Shown here in pieces: positions 37,353-45,963 of a stretch of 64,000 bases of DNA (positions are counted from its first letter, which is position 1; every line of letters starts with the position of its first letter). The stretch comes from Jiangella mangrovi (GTDB lineage Bacteria > Actinomycetota > Actinomycetes > Jiangellales > Jiangellaceae): assembly GCF_014204975.1 (NCBI RefSeq), contig NZ_JACHMM010000001.1, forward strand, positions 4,898,001 to 4,962,000, in the 5' to 3' direction. Made by a program: the position numbers and the translations under genes. The notes beneath the pieces are model-generated. The model was not told where the DNA came from, searched no databases, and worked only from the letters and a program-made list of their open reading frames with translations.

Positions 37353-38164
37353 GGCTGCTCCTCGGTCTCGCGCGGCTGCACTGCGGGCTGGTCCTCGCGC
37401 TGGTCGGGCTGGTGTTTGGGGTCGCCGACCGGTGGCAGCCCGACGGCCTTGGGGTCGAACCGCTCGGCCGGCGCGATCTCGCCGCGGATCTCGGCCAGCT
37501 GCGCGGTGATGGCGGCCATGATGCGGTCGGTCGCGATGCGCAGGGCGACGGCGTCGACCGGTTTGCCGCGCAGGTCGTCGAGGTCGACCGGCGGCCCGGC
37601 CGTCACCGACATGGTCTTGCGCGGAAGCAGCCGGATGCGCTTGGAGTACGGCGCCAGCACGTGGTTGGCGCCCCACTGCGCGACGGGGATGACGTCGCAG
37701 CCGGTCTCGAGCGCGACCCGCGCCGCCCCCGTCTTGCCGACCATGGGCCAGAGGCCGGGATCACGCGAGATGGTGCCCTCGGGGTAGATCGCGACCAGCT
37801 CGCCGGCGTCGACGGCGGCGACCGCGGCCCGGTACGCCTGCGACGCGTCGCGCGACTCGCGGTAGACCGGGATCTGCCCGGCGGCCGTGATGAGCCGGCC
37901 GAAGACCGGAACCCGGAACACGCCGGACTTGGCGAGGTACCGGGTGGCCCGGCCGTTGTCCCACAGGAAGTGCGCGAACGAGAGCGGGTCGAAGTGCGAG
38001 ATGTGGTTGCCCGCGACGACCACCCCGGTGCCGGCCGGCGGAATGTGCTCGCCGCCGCGCCAGTTCTGACGGGTGAACGCCATGAGGAAGGGACGGAGCA
38101 GGGTTGCGATGAACTTGAACGCGAACCCCACCCCCGCCGGCCCGTTCGCACTCGGTCCCGCCAC
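37349..38164 (-). CDS. plsC: 1-acyl-sn-glycerol-3-phosphate acyltransferase
   Basis: The 271-residue membrane-associated enzyme acylates lysophosphatidic acid. The catalytic NHISHFDP (HxxxxD), VPVFGRLITAAGQIPV and YPEGTISRD motifs are intact. GTG 38164 follows a strong GGAGGGAGAGG site. The C-terminal ~40 residues are polar and rich in Gln, Glu and Pro. It is the first gene of the plsC-gpsA-ddl operon and is divergent from cofC. Confidence 0.93.
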   Translation of the reverse strand: MAGPSANGPAGVGFAFKFIATLLRPFLMAFTRQNWRGGEHIPPAGTGVVVAGNHISHFDPLSFAHFLWDNGRATRYLAKSGVFRVPVFGRLITAAGQIPVYRESRDASQAYRAAVAAVDAGELVAIYPEGTISRDPGLWPMVGKTGAARVALETGCDVIPVAQWGANHVLAPYSKRIRLLPRKTMSVTAGPPVDLDDLRGKPVDAVALRIATDRIMAAITAQLAEIRGEIAPAERFDPKAVGLPPVGDPKHQPDQREDQPAVQPRETEEQP

Positions 38165-38278
38165 GTACCTCTCCCTCCGCCCAGGTGCATGCCCGCAGAC
38201 AGTGTCGCTCCCCCGGGGCGCGCGCGTCGAACCGGCCACCGGCGCGCCGCGGCGGCCGATGCGCCAGACTGGATCCCG

Positions 38279-38932
38279 ATGAGCACACCGCAGCACTGGA
38301 CGGTCGTCGTCCCCGTCAAGCGACCCGAACACGCCAAGACCCGGCTGGCCGACGCCGTCGGCGAGTTCCGGCCGCGGTTCGCGCGCGCGTTCGCCGCCGA
38401 CACCGTCCTCGCGGCGCTGGCCTGTCCCCTCGTCGACCGGGTCATCGTGGTCACCGACGACGCCGAGGCGGCCGACGAGGCGCGCTCGCTGGGCGCCGAC
38501 GTCGTGGCCGACGCGCCGGACGCCGGGCTGAACGCCGCACTGCGGCACGGCGCGGCCGAGGCGCGCTCCAGTGCCGTGGACGGCGCCGAGGTGGCGGTGG
38601 CGTCGCTGTCGGCCGACCTCGCGGCGCTGCGGCCGGCCGAGCTCTCGCGCGTGCTCGAGGCGGCGGCCGAGCACCCGCTGTCGTTCGTCGCCGACGCCGC
38701 CGGCATCGGGACCACCATCTACGCCGCCGGCCCGGGCGCGCCGTTCAAGCCGGAGTTCGGCGGGCGGTCACGGGCGGCGCACCGGCTGACCGGCGCCGTC
38801 GAGCTGGAACTGGACGGCATCCCGTCGGTCCGCCGCGACGTCGACACCGCCGTCGACCTCTGGGACGCCCGCCGCCTGGGCGTCGGCCCGCGCACGACCG
38901 CGCTGCTCGAGGAGCTCGACGTCGCGCTCTGA
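38279..38932 (+). CDS. cofC: 2-phospho-L-lactate (phosphoenolpyruvate) guanylyltransferase
   Basis: The 217-residue enzyme activates phosphoenolpyruvate or 2-phospholactate with GTP in coenzyme F420 synthesis (CofC/FbiD). It has TVVVPVKRPEHAKTRLAD at the start, DRVIVVTDDAEAADEARSLG, VAVASLSADLAALRP and GPGAPFKPEFGGRSRAAH. Its position opposite plsC-gpsA-ddl matches the mycobacterial locus. A 16-bp hairpin follows it. Confidence 0.92.
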   Translation: MSTPQHWTVVVPVKRPEHAKTRLADAVGEFRPRFARAFAADTVLAALACPLVDRVIVVTDDAEAADEARSLGADVVADAPDAGLNAALRHGAAEARSSAVDGAEVAVASLSADLAALRPAELSRVLEAAAEHPLSFVADAAGIGTTIYAAGPGAPFKPEFGGRSRAAHRLTGAVELELDGIPSVRRDVDTAVDLWDARRLGVGPRTTALLEELDVAL

Positions 38933-38951
38933 CGCGGCGTTGCCCGACCAG

Positions 38952-38995
38952 CGACGAGCCGGGCGGCGTGCTCGCGACAGCCGCCCGGCTCGTCG
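38952..38995. terminator. Bidirectional terminator between cofC and the HU gene
   Basis: The 16-bp arms 38952-38967 and 38980-38995 are perfect complements with a 12-nt loop. The hairpin sits 20 nt after cofC and 12 nt after the convergent HU gene. Confidence 0.8.
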
Positions 38996-39006
38996 GGTGT
39001 CCGGAC

Positions 39007-40275
39007 TCAGCCCTGCGTCGAGGGCGGCGTGGTGGTGCCCGGCGCCGACGTGGTCGGCTCGACCGGCGTGGCCGCGGCGCGCTTAGCCGGCGTGGCGGTC
39101 GTCTTCTTCGCCGCAGTCGCGTTGGCGCCGGCCGCCGGGGCGGCGGTCTTCGCCGCGGTGGCCGTCGTCTTCTTGGCGGCGGTCGCCGACGGCGCCGCCT
39201 TCTTCGCCGCCGTGGTCGTCTTCCGGGCCGCGGTGGACGTCGTCTTCTTGGCGGCCGTCGTCGCGGACGAGGTCGTCTTCGCAGCGCTCGACGCGGACGC
39301 GGTCGCCTTCTTGGCGGCCGTCGACGCGGGCGCGGTCGCCTTCTTCGCAGCGCTCGACGCGGACGAGGCCGTCTTCTTGGCGGCCGTGGTCGACGCGGGC
39401 GCAGTCGCCTTCTTGGCGGCCGTCGATGCGGACGGGGTCGCCTTCTTCGCAGCGCTCGACGCGGACGAGGCAGTCTTCTTCGCCGCGGTCGTCGCGGACG
39501 AGGTCGCCTTCTTGGCGGCCGTGGTCGACGACGGCGTCGTCTTGCGCGCGGTCGTGGTCTTCTTGGCCGCCGTGGCGGCGGTCTTGCGGGCCGGGCTCGC
39601 CGCGGTCTTGCGCGCCGCGCCGGCAGCCGCCGCGGTCTTGCGCGCGGCCGGGGCGGCCTTCTTCGCCGCGGACGAAGCGGACGAGGCGGCGGCGCCGGTC
39701 GCCTTCTTGGCGGCGGTCGCGGACGACGCCGTCTTCTTCGCCGTCGTGGTGGCGGTCTTGCGGGCCGGGCCGGCCGCCTTCTTCGGCGCCGCGGGCCGCT
39801 TGGCGGGCACCTTGCGCGCCGTCGACGCCGCCTTCTTCGCGGCGCCACCGGCACCGCCGGCCGCAGCGGACGCCGTCGTCGACTCGGACTCGCCGCGGAC
39901 CGCGCCGGCCGCCTTCTTGGCCGCCGCCGAGACCGAGCGGGTCGCCGTCTCGGCCACCGCCGCGGCCTTCGCCGGCACCAGCGACACCGACTCCATGACG
40001 CGGGTGCTCGCCTTCTTGACGCCGGCGACGACGTCGTTCAGCTCGTCGGCCGGGCTGAACGTCGGGATGGTGCGCTTCTTCGCCTTCTTCTTGCCCTTGG
40101 TCTTGTCCTCGGTCTTGTCACGGCCGAAGACGCCGAGGCCCTTCACCACGACCGTCTCGCCCTTGGCCAGCGAGCGCTGGATGCCTTCGACGACGGAGTC
40201 GAGAGCGTGCTGCGCCACCTCGCGATTGCCGTCGAACCCGTCGGCAATGCGGTCGATCAGTTTCTTCTTCCCCAC
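39007..40275 (-). CDS. HU-like nucleoid protein with long Lys/Ala-rich tail
   Basis: The 422-residue protein starts with a HU-like dimerisation body (KKLIDRIADGFDGNREVAQ to VVVKGLGVFG, residues 1-50). The DNA-binding arm lacks the RNPxTG motif with its intercalating proline and has instead a Lys-rich stretch, EDKTKGKKKAKKR. About 300 residues of degenerate AAKKT/SSA repeats follow, far longer than the ~110-residue tail of mycobacterial HupB. The position next to leuD is that of hupB, and the tail should bind DNA electrostatically. No canonical hupB is seen elsewhere in the window. ATG 40275 has GGAGCAACGGTGGGG upstream. Confidence 0.8.
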   Translation of the reverse strand: MGKKKLIDRIADGFDGNREVAQHALDSVVEGIQRSLAKGETVVVKGLGVFGRDKTEDKTKGKKKAKKRTIPTFSPADELNDVVAGVKKASTRVMESVSLVPAKAAAVAETATRSVSAAAKKAAGAVRGESESTTASAAAGGAGGAAKKAASTARKVPAKRPAAPKKAAGPARKTATTTAKKTASSATAAKKATGAAASSASSAAKKAAPAARKTAAAAGAARKTAASPARKTAATAAKKTTTARKTTPSSTTAAKKATSSATTAAKKTASSASSAAKKATPSASTAAKKATAPASTTAAKKTASSASSAAKKATAPASTAAKKATASASSAAKTTSSATTAAKKTTSTAARKTTTAAKKAAPSATAAKKTTATAAKTAAPAAGANATAAKKTTATPAKRAAATPVEPTTSAPGTTTPPSTQG

Positions 40276-40405
40276 CGTTGCTCCTCAGCCGTCTCGCCCG
40301 GCGGGCGAGTTCTCGTCACCCACCATAGACGTCAGACGGCGAGGAGGACGGTAAGTGGACCCGAGGACAACGCCGGATGAACGGCGCAGGTCCGGGCGAA
40401 CTCGA

Positions 40406-40996
40406 TCAGACCAGAGTGCGCGGCTTGTGCGACGGACGGGCCGCCTCGAAGTCGTCGATCGCGTCGGTGTGACGCATCGTCAGGCCGATGTCGTCGAGGC
40501 CCTCCATGAGCCGCCACCGCGTGTAGTCGTCGACCTGCAAGGGCGCGACGATGTCGCCGCACGTCACGACACGCTGCTCGAGGTCGACCGTCACCTCGGT
40601 GCCGGGAGCGTTCTCGAGCGCCTTCCAGATGAGCTCGATGTCGTCCTGGCTCAGCTGGCCGGTGAGCAGACCCTGCTTGCCCGAGTTGCCCCGGAAGATG
40701 TCGGCGAACCGCGACGACAGCACGGCCTTGAAGCCGTAGTCCTTGAGCGCCCAGACGGCGTGCTCGCGCGACGAGCCGGTGCCGAAGTCGGGCCCGGCGA
40801 CGAGCACCGAACCGGACGCGAACGCCGGGTTGTTGAGCACGAACGTCTCGTCGCCGCGCCAGGCCGCGAACAGCCCGTCCTCGAAGCCGGTGCGCGTGAC
40901 CCGCTTGAGGTACACCGCCGGGATGATCTGGTCGGTGTCGACGTTGCTGCGCCGCAGCGGGACACCGACGCCGGTGTGCCGGATGAACTTCTCCAT
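40406..40996 (-). CDS. leuD: 3-isopropylmalate dehydratase small subunit
   Basis: The 196-residue subunit completes isopropylmalate isomerase in leucine synthesis. It has [40 protein letters not shown] and [17 protein letters not shown], the classic swivelling-domain motifs. It follows leuC by 28 nt in a leuCD operon. The C-terminal ~30 residues are typical for actinomycetes. Confidence 0.96.
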   Translation of the reverse strand: MEKFIRHTGVGVPLRRSNVDTDQIIPAVYLKRVTRTGFEDGLFAAWRGDETFVLNNPAFASGSVLVAGPDFGTGSSREHAVWALKDYGFKAVLSSRFADIFRGNSGKQGLLTGQLSQDDIELIWKALENAPGTEVTVDLEQRVVTCGDIVAPLQVDDYTRWRLMEGLDDIGLTMRHTDAIDDFEAARPSHKPRTLV

Positions 40997-41024
40997 GAGT
41001 GTGCGTCTCTCCTTGAGGCGGCGC

Positions 41025-42434
41025 TCAGCCGACGGGCTCGAGGTCGGCGGGCGACGACAGCGTGCCGCGCACGCTCGTGGCGGCCGCGACGAGCGGGCTG
41101 ACCAGGTGGGTGCGGCCGCCCTTGCCCTGGCGACCCTCGAAGTTGCGGTTCGACGTGGACGCGCTGCGCTCGCCCGGGGCCAGCTGGTCGGGGTTCATGC
41201 CCAGACACATCGAACAGCCCGCGTGCCGCCACTCGGCGCCGAACTCGGTGAAGACCTGGTCGAGGCCCTCCTGCTCGGCCTGCAGCCGGACCTTGGCCGA
41301 CCCGGGCACGACGAGGACGCGGACGGTGTCGGCCTTCTTGCGGCCCTTGACGACGGCGGCAGCCGCCCGGAGGTCCTCGATGCGACCGTTGGTGCACGAC
41401 CCGATGAAGACGGTGTCGACGGCGATGTCGCGCAGCGGCGTGCCGGCTTCGAGCGCCATGTACTCCAGCGCGCGGCGGGCGGCCGCCTTCTCGGACTCGT
41501 CGGCGAAGCTGTCGGGGTCGGGCACCGACGCGGACAGCGGCAGCCCCTGGCCGGGGTTGGTGCCCCACGTGACGAACGGCTCGAGCGCGTCGGCGTCGAT
41601 GCTCACCTCGACGTCGAACTCGGCGTCGTCGTCGGTGTAGAGCGTGCGCCAGTACTCCAGCGCGGCGTCCCACTCCTTGCCCTGCGGCGCGCTCGGGCGG
41701 CCGTCGATGTAGGCGAAGGTGGTCTCGTCGGGCGCGATCATGCCCGCCCGGGCACCCGCCTCGATGGACATGTTGCAGATCGTCATCCGCGCTTCCATGG
41801 ACAGCGCGCGGATGGCCTCGCCGCGGTACTCGAGGACGTAGCCCTGACCGCCGCCGGTGCCGATCTTGGCGATGACCGCGAGGATGATGTCCTTCGCGGT
41901 CACGCCCGGCTTCAGCGAACCTTCGACATTGATCGCCATCGTCTTGAACGGCCGCAGCGGCAGCGTCTGGGTCGCGAGCACGTGCTCGACCTCAGAGGTG
42001 CCGATGCCGAACGCCAGCGCGCCGAACGCCCCGTGCGTCGACGTGTGCGAGTCGCCACAGACCACCGTCAGCCCCGGCTGCGTCAGGCCCAGCTGCGGGC
42101 CGACGACGTGCACGATGCCCTGCTCGACGTCACCCAGCGAGTGGATGCGCACGCCGAACTCCTCGCAGTTGCGACGCAGCGTCTCGATCTGCGTGCGGCT
42201 GGTGAGGTCGGCGATCGGCTTGTCGATGTCGAGCGTCGGGGTGTTGTGGTCCTCGGTGGCCAGCGTGAGATCCGGGCGTCGCACCGGGCGGCCGGCCAGC
42301 CGCAGGCCGTCGAAGGCTTGCGGACTGGTCACTTCGTGGACAAGATGAAGATCGATGTAGAGGAGGTCCGGCTCACCCTCGGCTCGACGCACGACATGCG
42401 CGTCCCACACCTTCTCCGCCAGGGTCTGGCCCAT
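41025..42434 (-). CDS. leuC: 3-isopropylmalate dehydratase large subunit
   Basis: The 469-residue subunit carries the [4Fe-4S] cluster and the active site of isopropylmalate isomerase. The cluster cysteines are in FIGSCTNGR and [27 protein letters not shown] and [15 protein letters not shown] are further signatures. ATG 42434 begins [15 protein letters not shown] and has a GGAG site; ATG 42476 would add 14 unusual residues. It is divergent from its probable IclR-family regulator. Confidence 0.96.
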   Translation of the reverse strand: MGQTLAEKVWDAHVVRRAEGEPDLLYIDLHLVHEVTSPQAFDGLRLAGRPVRRPDLTLATEDHNTPTLDIDKPIADLTSRTQIETLRRNCEEFGVRIHSLGDVEQGIVHVVGPQLGLTQPGLTVVCGDSHTSTHGAFGALAFGIGTSEVEHVLATQTLPLRPFKTMAINVEGSLKPGVTAKDIILAVIAKIGTGGGQGYVLEYRGEAIRALSMEARMTICNMSIEAGARAGMIAPDETTFAYIDGRPSAPQGKEWDAALEYWRTLYTDDDAEFDVEVSIDADALEPFVTWGTNPGQGLPLSASVPDPDSFADESEKAAARRALEYMALEAGTPLRDIAVDTVFIGSCTNGRIEDLRAAAAVVKGRKKADTVRVLVVPGSAKVRLQAEQEGLDQVFTEFGAEWRHAGCSMCLGMNPDQLAPGERSASTSNRNFEGRQGKGGRTHLVSPLVAAATSVRGTLSSPADLEPVG

Positions 42435-42481
42435 CACCTGCTCCGTTTCGTCGTCGCGCCATCTGCGTGGATACACACCAC

Positions 42482-42511
42482 TTGCGGTCTCGTATGTTGA
42501 GATGGCAATAT
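42482..42511 (+). promoter_or_regulatory. Probable promoter of the iclR gene
   Basis: TTGCGG at 42482-42487 and CAATAT at 42506-42511 are 18 nt apart, and the ATG lies seven nt after the second box, so the transcript may be leaderless. TCTCGTATGTTGAGA at 42488-42502 is a short inverted repeat that could be an operator shared with leuC. Confidence 0.45.
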
Positions 42512-42517
42512 CGAGTC

Positions 42518-43240
42518 ATGGACAACTCTAGCGGAGTCGGCGTTCTAGACAAGGCGGCATTGGTCCTGTCCGCCCTCGAGGCAGGCCCGGCCACCCTCGC
42601 CAACCTCGTGGCCTCGACGGGTCTGGCCCGTCCGACGGCCCACCGGCTCGCCGTCGCGCTGGAGCACCACCGGCTCGTCTCCCGCGACCTGCACGGTCGT
42701 TTCGTCCTCGGTCCACGGCTCGGTGAACTGGCCACGGCGGCCGGCGAGGACCGGCTGCTGGCCGCCGCCGGACCCGTCCTGGCCCGCCTGCGCGAGGCCA
42801 CCCAGGAGAGCACGCAGCTCTTCCGCCGCCAGGGCGACCAGCGCATCTGCGTCGCCGCCGCCGAGCGGCCCAGCGGCCTGCGCGACACCATCCCCGTCGG
42901 CGCCACCGTCACCATGCTCGCCGGCTCCGCCGCCCAGGTCCTGCTGGCGTGGGAGGAGCCCGAGCGCATGCACCGCGGCCTGCAGGGCGCGCGCTTCACG
43001 GCGACCATGCTGGCCGCCGTCCGCCGCCGCGGCTGGGCCCAGAGCGTCGGCGAGCGCGAGCCCGGCGTCGCCTCGGTGTCCGCGCCGATCCGCTCGTCGT
43101 CCGGTCGCGTGGTCGCCGCCGTGTCGGTCTCCGGGCCGATCGAGCGGCTGACGCGACAGCCCGGGCGCGTGCACGCTCCCGCCGTCCTCGCCGCCGCCGA
43201 ACACCTCACCGGCGTCCTGCGCAGCGCCGAGGACGGCTGA
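42518..43240 (+). CDS. ndgR: IclR-family regulator (NdgR-like)
   Basis: The 240-residue protein has an N-terminal winged helix (VLDKAALVLSALEAGPATL, then TGLARPTAHRLAVALEHH) and a C-terminal effector domain (TIPVGATVTMLAGSAAQVLLAW, VASVSAPIRSSSGRVVAAVSVSGP). Its position opposite leuCD is that of NdgR/AreB of Streptomyces, which controls leucine and other amino-acid genes. It probably binds the 83-nt leuC-iclR gap. Confidence 0.9.
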   Translation: MDNSSGVGVLDKAALVLSALEAGPATLANLVASTGLARPTAHRLAVALEHHRLVSRDLHGRFVLGPRLGELATAAGEDRLLAAAGPVLARLREATQESTQLFRRQGDQRICVAAAERPSGLRDTIPVGATVTMLAGSAAQVLLAWEEPERMHRGLQGARFTATMLAAVRRRGWAQSVGEREPGVASVSAPIRSSSGRVVAAVSVSGPIERLTRQPGRVHAPAVLAAAEHLTGVLRSAEDG

Positions 43241-43244
43241 CCCC

Positions 43245-43341
43245 GTCACCCTCTCGTTGATCTTGGAGTAACGGCAGAGTCACCGCCCGGAATGTCCGAT
43301 CGATTCCGCGCTTTCTCCAAGATCAACGACGAAAGGGTGAC
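43245..43341. repeat. Inverted repeat (TTGATCTTGGAG type) at convergent gene ends
   Basis: The segment 43245-43268 on the plus strand and 43315-43341 on the minus strand are the same sequence apart from a three-nt insertion. The exact 14-bp core CGTTGATCTTGGAG lies at 43255-43268 and inverted at 43315-43328. One arm is read as codons of the exporter C-terminus (LSSLILEKA). It may terminate both genes. Confidence 0.7.
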
Positions 43342-44469
43342 GACGGCGGCAGCGGCGACCAGGGCCGCACTCACCCAGAGCGGCGAGCGGTACCCGGCTC
43401 CGGCGGCGATCGCCGCTCCGGCGAGCCAGGGCCCGGCGGCGGCGCCCATGTTCATCGCGGCGGTCGCGTAGGCGCCGGCCAGCCGCGGCGCCCGGTCGCC
43501 CGCGGCCGCGAGGGAGCGGGCGATCAACGCCGACCCGACGGCGAACGAGAGCGTCCCCTGCACCCCTGCCCCGGCGACGACGACGGCGGCGACGTGCGCC
43601 AGCAGGGCGAGCAGCACCCAGCCGGCCAGGAGCGCCGTCGTCAGCAGGCCCAGCGTGCGGCGCAGGCCCGGCCGGTCGGCGAGCCGCCCGCCCGCCGTCA
43701 CGCCGGCGAAGGCGCCCAGCCCGAACAGCGCGAGCACCGGCGGCACCCATCCCTTCCCCAGCCCCGCGACGTCGGTGACCACGGGCGCGAGGTAGGTGAA
43801 CGCCCCGAACGTCGCGCCGTTGACCAGTGCGCCGAGCAGCAGCACGAGCCGCAGCCGGGGCCGGCGCAGCACCGCGAGCTCGGCGCGAGCCGACGCCGTC
43901 GGCTCCGTGGATCGGTGGTCGGCGGTCGCCCGCGGGACGGCGCGCACGATGGCGAGCAGCGCCGGGACGCAGGCGAGCGCGACCGCCCAGAACGGCGCCC
44001 GCCAGCCCCACGACTGGCCGAGCAGCGCGCCGCCCGGAACGCCGGCGATGCAGGCGACGGTCACCCCGCCGAGCAGCACCGACGTCGCCCGGCCGGTAGC
44101 GCGCGGGCCGGCGATCGCCGCAGTCGTCGACAGAGCGACGGCGAGGAAGCCGGCGTTCGCGAGCGCCGCGACGATCCGGGTGCCGACGAGGACGGCGTAG
44201 CTGCCGGTGGTGGCCGCGACGACGTGGGCGAGCAGGAACGCCGTCAGGAACGCCAGGAGGGCGGCGCGCGGCGACCATCGGCGGCTCAGCAGCGCCATCG
44301 CGGGCGCGCCGACGACCATGCCGACGGCGTAGGCAGAGGTCAGCGACCCGGCGGCCGGGACCGACACGGACAACCCGGCGGCGATCTGCGGCACCAGGCC
44401 GGCGAGCATGAACTCGGAGGTGCCCTGGGCGAACACGGCCAGGGCGAGCAGGTAGACGACAGCAGGCAT
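43246..44469 (-). CDS. Cmx/CmrA-type MFS drug exporter
   Basis: The 407-residue 12-helix protein has YLLALAVFAQGTSEFMLAGL as its first helix and motif A GAPAMALLSRRWSPRAALL, both hallmarks of the Cmx/CmlR chloramphenicol exporters of actinobacteria. Later LSTTAAIAGPRATGRATSVLLGG also fits. ATG 44469 matches the family start. A leader peptide and a stem covering its ribosome-binding site lie upstream. The C-terminal tail after the last helix is made partly from an inverted repeat and is probably not conserved. Chloramphenicol as substrate is inferred. Confidence 0.85.
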   Translation of the reverse strand: MPAVVYLLALAVFAQGTSEFMLAGLVPQIAAGLSVSVPAAGSLTSAYAVGMVVGAPAMALLSRRWSPRAALLAFLTAFLLAHVVAATTGSYAVLVGTRIVAALANAGFLAVALSTTAAIAGPRATGRATSVLLGGVTVACIAGVPGGALLGQSWGWRAPFWAVALACVPALLAIVRAVPRATADHRSTEPTASARAELAVLRRPRLRLVLLLGALVNGATFGAFTYLAPVVTDVAGLGKGWVPPVLALFGLGAFAGVTAGGRLADRPGLRRTLGLLTTALLAGWVLLALLAHVAAVVVAGAGVQGTLSFAVGSALIARSLAAAGDRAPRLAGAYATAAMNMGAAAGPWLAGAAIAAGAGYRSPLWVSAALVAAAAVVTLSSLILEKARNRSDIPGGDSAVTPRSTRG

Positions 44470-44473
44470 GAAG

Positions 44474-44529
44474 GACTCCACGAACCCGAGGGGACGGCGA
44501 CGGACGCGTCGGGCCGGGCCGGTGGAGTC
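44474..44529 (-). promoter_or_regulatory. Stem that covers the exporter ribosome-binding site
   Basis: On the minus strand GACTCCAC (44529-44522) pairs with GTGGAGTC (44481-44474). The GGAG of the second arm is the ribosome-binding site, six nt before ATG 44469. A second hairpin, GAGCCACCGG/CCGGTGGCTC, lies upstream within the leader reading frame. The arrangement fits translational attenuation. Confidence 0.55.
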
Positions 44530-44550
44530 AGCGAGGTGCTCGGGCGTGCC

Positions 44551-44622
44551 TCAACGAGGGCAGCGTCGAGCGAGCCACCGGTCGGCCGGTGGCTCGGATC
44601 TGGACGCCTCGGGGCTGCGCAC
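44551..44622 (-). CDS. Putative 23-residue leader peptide of the exporter
   Basis: GTG 44622 opens a 24-codon frame with the product MRSPEASRSEPPADRWLARR followed by CPR. TACGCT at 44634-44629 ends six nt before the GTG, the layout of a leaderless actinobacterial start. The frame runs through a 10-bp hairpin and ends about 80 nt before the exporter ATG. Known cmx/cmlA genes are controlled by drug stalling on such leaders. The peptide sequence itself resembles no leader I know. Confidence 0.45.
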   Translation of the reverse strand: MRSPEASRSEPPADRWLARRCPR

Positions 44623-44673
44623 GGGCCGAGCGTACGGTGCCGCCCGGCCCGCGCGCGACGGATTTGTTCACCG

Positions 44674-45810
44674 TCAGCCTCGTCCGCAGGCACGGCACGC
44701 GCGCCGGGTGCGCAGGTGGTAGCCGAGCGTCGCCGCGCCGAGCAGCACGGACCACGGCGCCAGCACCATGAGCGGGTTGGCGGCCCACTCGGCCGGGTCG
44801 GACCAGTCGGTCAGGCGCAGGATCACCGAACCTCCCGAGGCCAGCGCCAGCGTCACCGTCGTCGCGAAGACCAGCGGGAACGCGCGCGGCACCGACTTGC
44901 CGGCGAGGCCGAGCACCCAGCGCGGCCAGATGACGCCCCACCGCTGCGTGAGACCGAGCGTGAGCACGCCGCCCGCCGCGGCGAACGACGCCAGATAGGC
45001 GCCGGCCCAGACCATCCCGCTGCGGTGCAGCTCGTCGAGGAACTCCTGGCTGATGGTCAGGGGGATGCCGAGCGCCCACGCCCACCGGACCACCGCGTAG
45101 GCGAACGGCATGAGGAAGGCGGCGTAGGCGGCCCAGCGGCCCCAGCGCGCGGCGCCCGCCCGCGAGGTCCAGCCGTACGAATGAGCATCCCGGCGCCCGC
45201 AATGGACGCAGGCCGACGCCGTCCGCCGCTGGAACGCCAGCGCCGTCGCCGCCCACAGCAGCCCGCCGAACACACAGATCCACTGGTTGACGTTCGGCCA
45301 GGGAAGGACCGTCTCGACGAACTCGCCGTAGGCCATGGGCGGCCATCCGAACGGGATGCCGACCAGCGCGAGCGGCGTGTACGCGACGGTGGTGAGCACG
45401 CGCTGGTCGGGCACGAGCACCACGAGCAGGAACGCGCTCGCCCAGCCCCAGCCGGCCAGGGCAACTCGGGCAACCCTGGCGGGCAGCCGAGCGGGCAACC
45501 GGGCACGTCCCGCGGGCAATCGGGCCATCGTGAGGGCAATCACCGCGCCGGCGAACCCCAGGCCGGCGATCCACGGTCCGACGCCTGCCGCGGTCGTCGC
45601 GCCGAGGATCGACTCCTCGCGAGCGTCCGGCAGGTCGCCCGGGCCGAACGGGTACCCGTCGACGCCCAGGGCCCAGAGCAGGCCGAGCAGGCCATACCCG
45701 GCCGACCAGACGGCGGCGGCGTACGGGGTCCAGGCCGGCCAGGCGCGGATCGCCCGGCGCACCGGACTCGGCCGGGGTGGTGCGGTGGTGGTGATGGTCG
45801 CGGTCGTCAT
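44674..45810 (-). CDS. Polytopic membrane protein of unknown function
   Basis: The 378-residue product has about ten hydrophobic segments. A Thr-rich start (TTATITTTAPP) is followed by WTPYAAAVWSAGYGLLGLLWALG, a cytosolic ACVHCGRRDAHSYGW with a CxxC pair in the middle, and a C-terminal RRACRACGRG with another CxxC. ATG 45810 follows GGCGAGGACC. It is divergent from a two-component system, which probably controls it. I do not recognise a named family. Confidence 0.7.
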   Translation of the reverse strand: MTTATITTTAPPRPSPVRRAIRAWPAWTPYAAAVWSAGYGLLGLLWALGVDGYPFGPGDLPDAREESILGATTAAGVGPWIAGLGFAGAVIALTMARLPAGRARLPARLPARVARVALAGWGWASAFLLVVLVPDQRVLTTVAYTPLALVGIPFGWPPMAYGEFVETVLPWPNVNQWICVFGGLLWAATALAFQRRTASACVHCGRRDAHSYGWTSRAGAARWGRWAAYAAFLMPFAYAVVRWAWALGIPLTISQEFLDELHRSGMVWAGAYLASFAAAGGVLTLGLTQRWGVIWPRWVLGLAGKSVPRAFPLVFATTVTLALASGGSVILRLTDWSDPAEWAANPLMVLAPWSVLLGAATLGYHLRTRRACRACGRG

Positions 45811-45963
45811 GGTCCTCGCCTTCCGTCGGGGAGCTGGCTCCAGCGTTCCGGGGCGGCGGCGCCCGGCCGAGATGCCGATCGGCCGGTTCACGCGTGCCGT
45901 GACGGGCGCGGATGTGCCGATCGGCACGGGTGCGCCGGCGGCCGGCTCCCTAGACTCGACGGC

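Noticed and set aside
38190-40380. Long open frames opposite the HU gene, rich in Arg and Gly
   Set aside because: They are shadows of the Lys/Ala-rich gene on the minus strand; cofC and the HU gene explain the DNA, and codon use fits only those frames.
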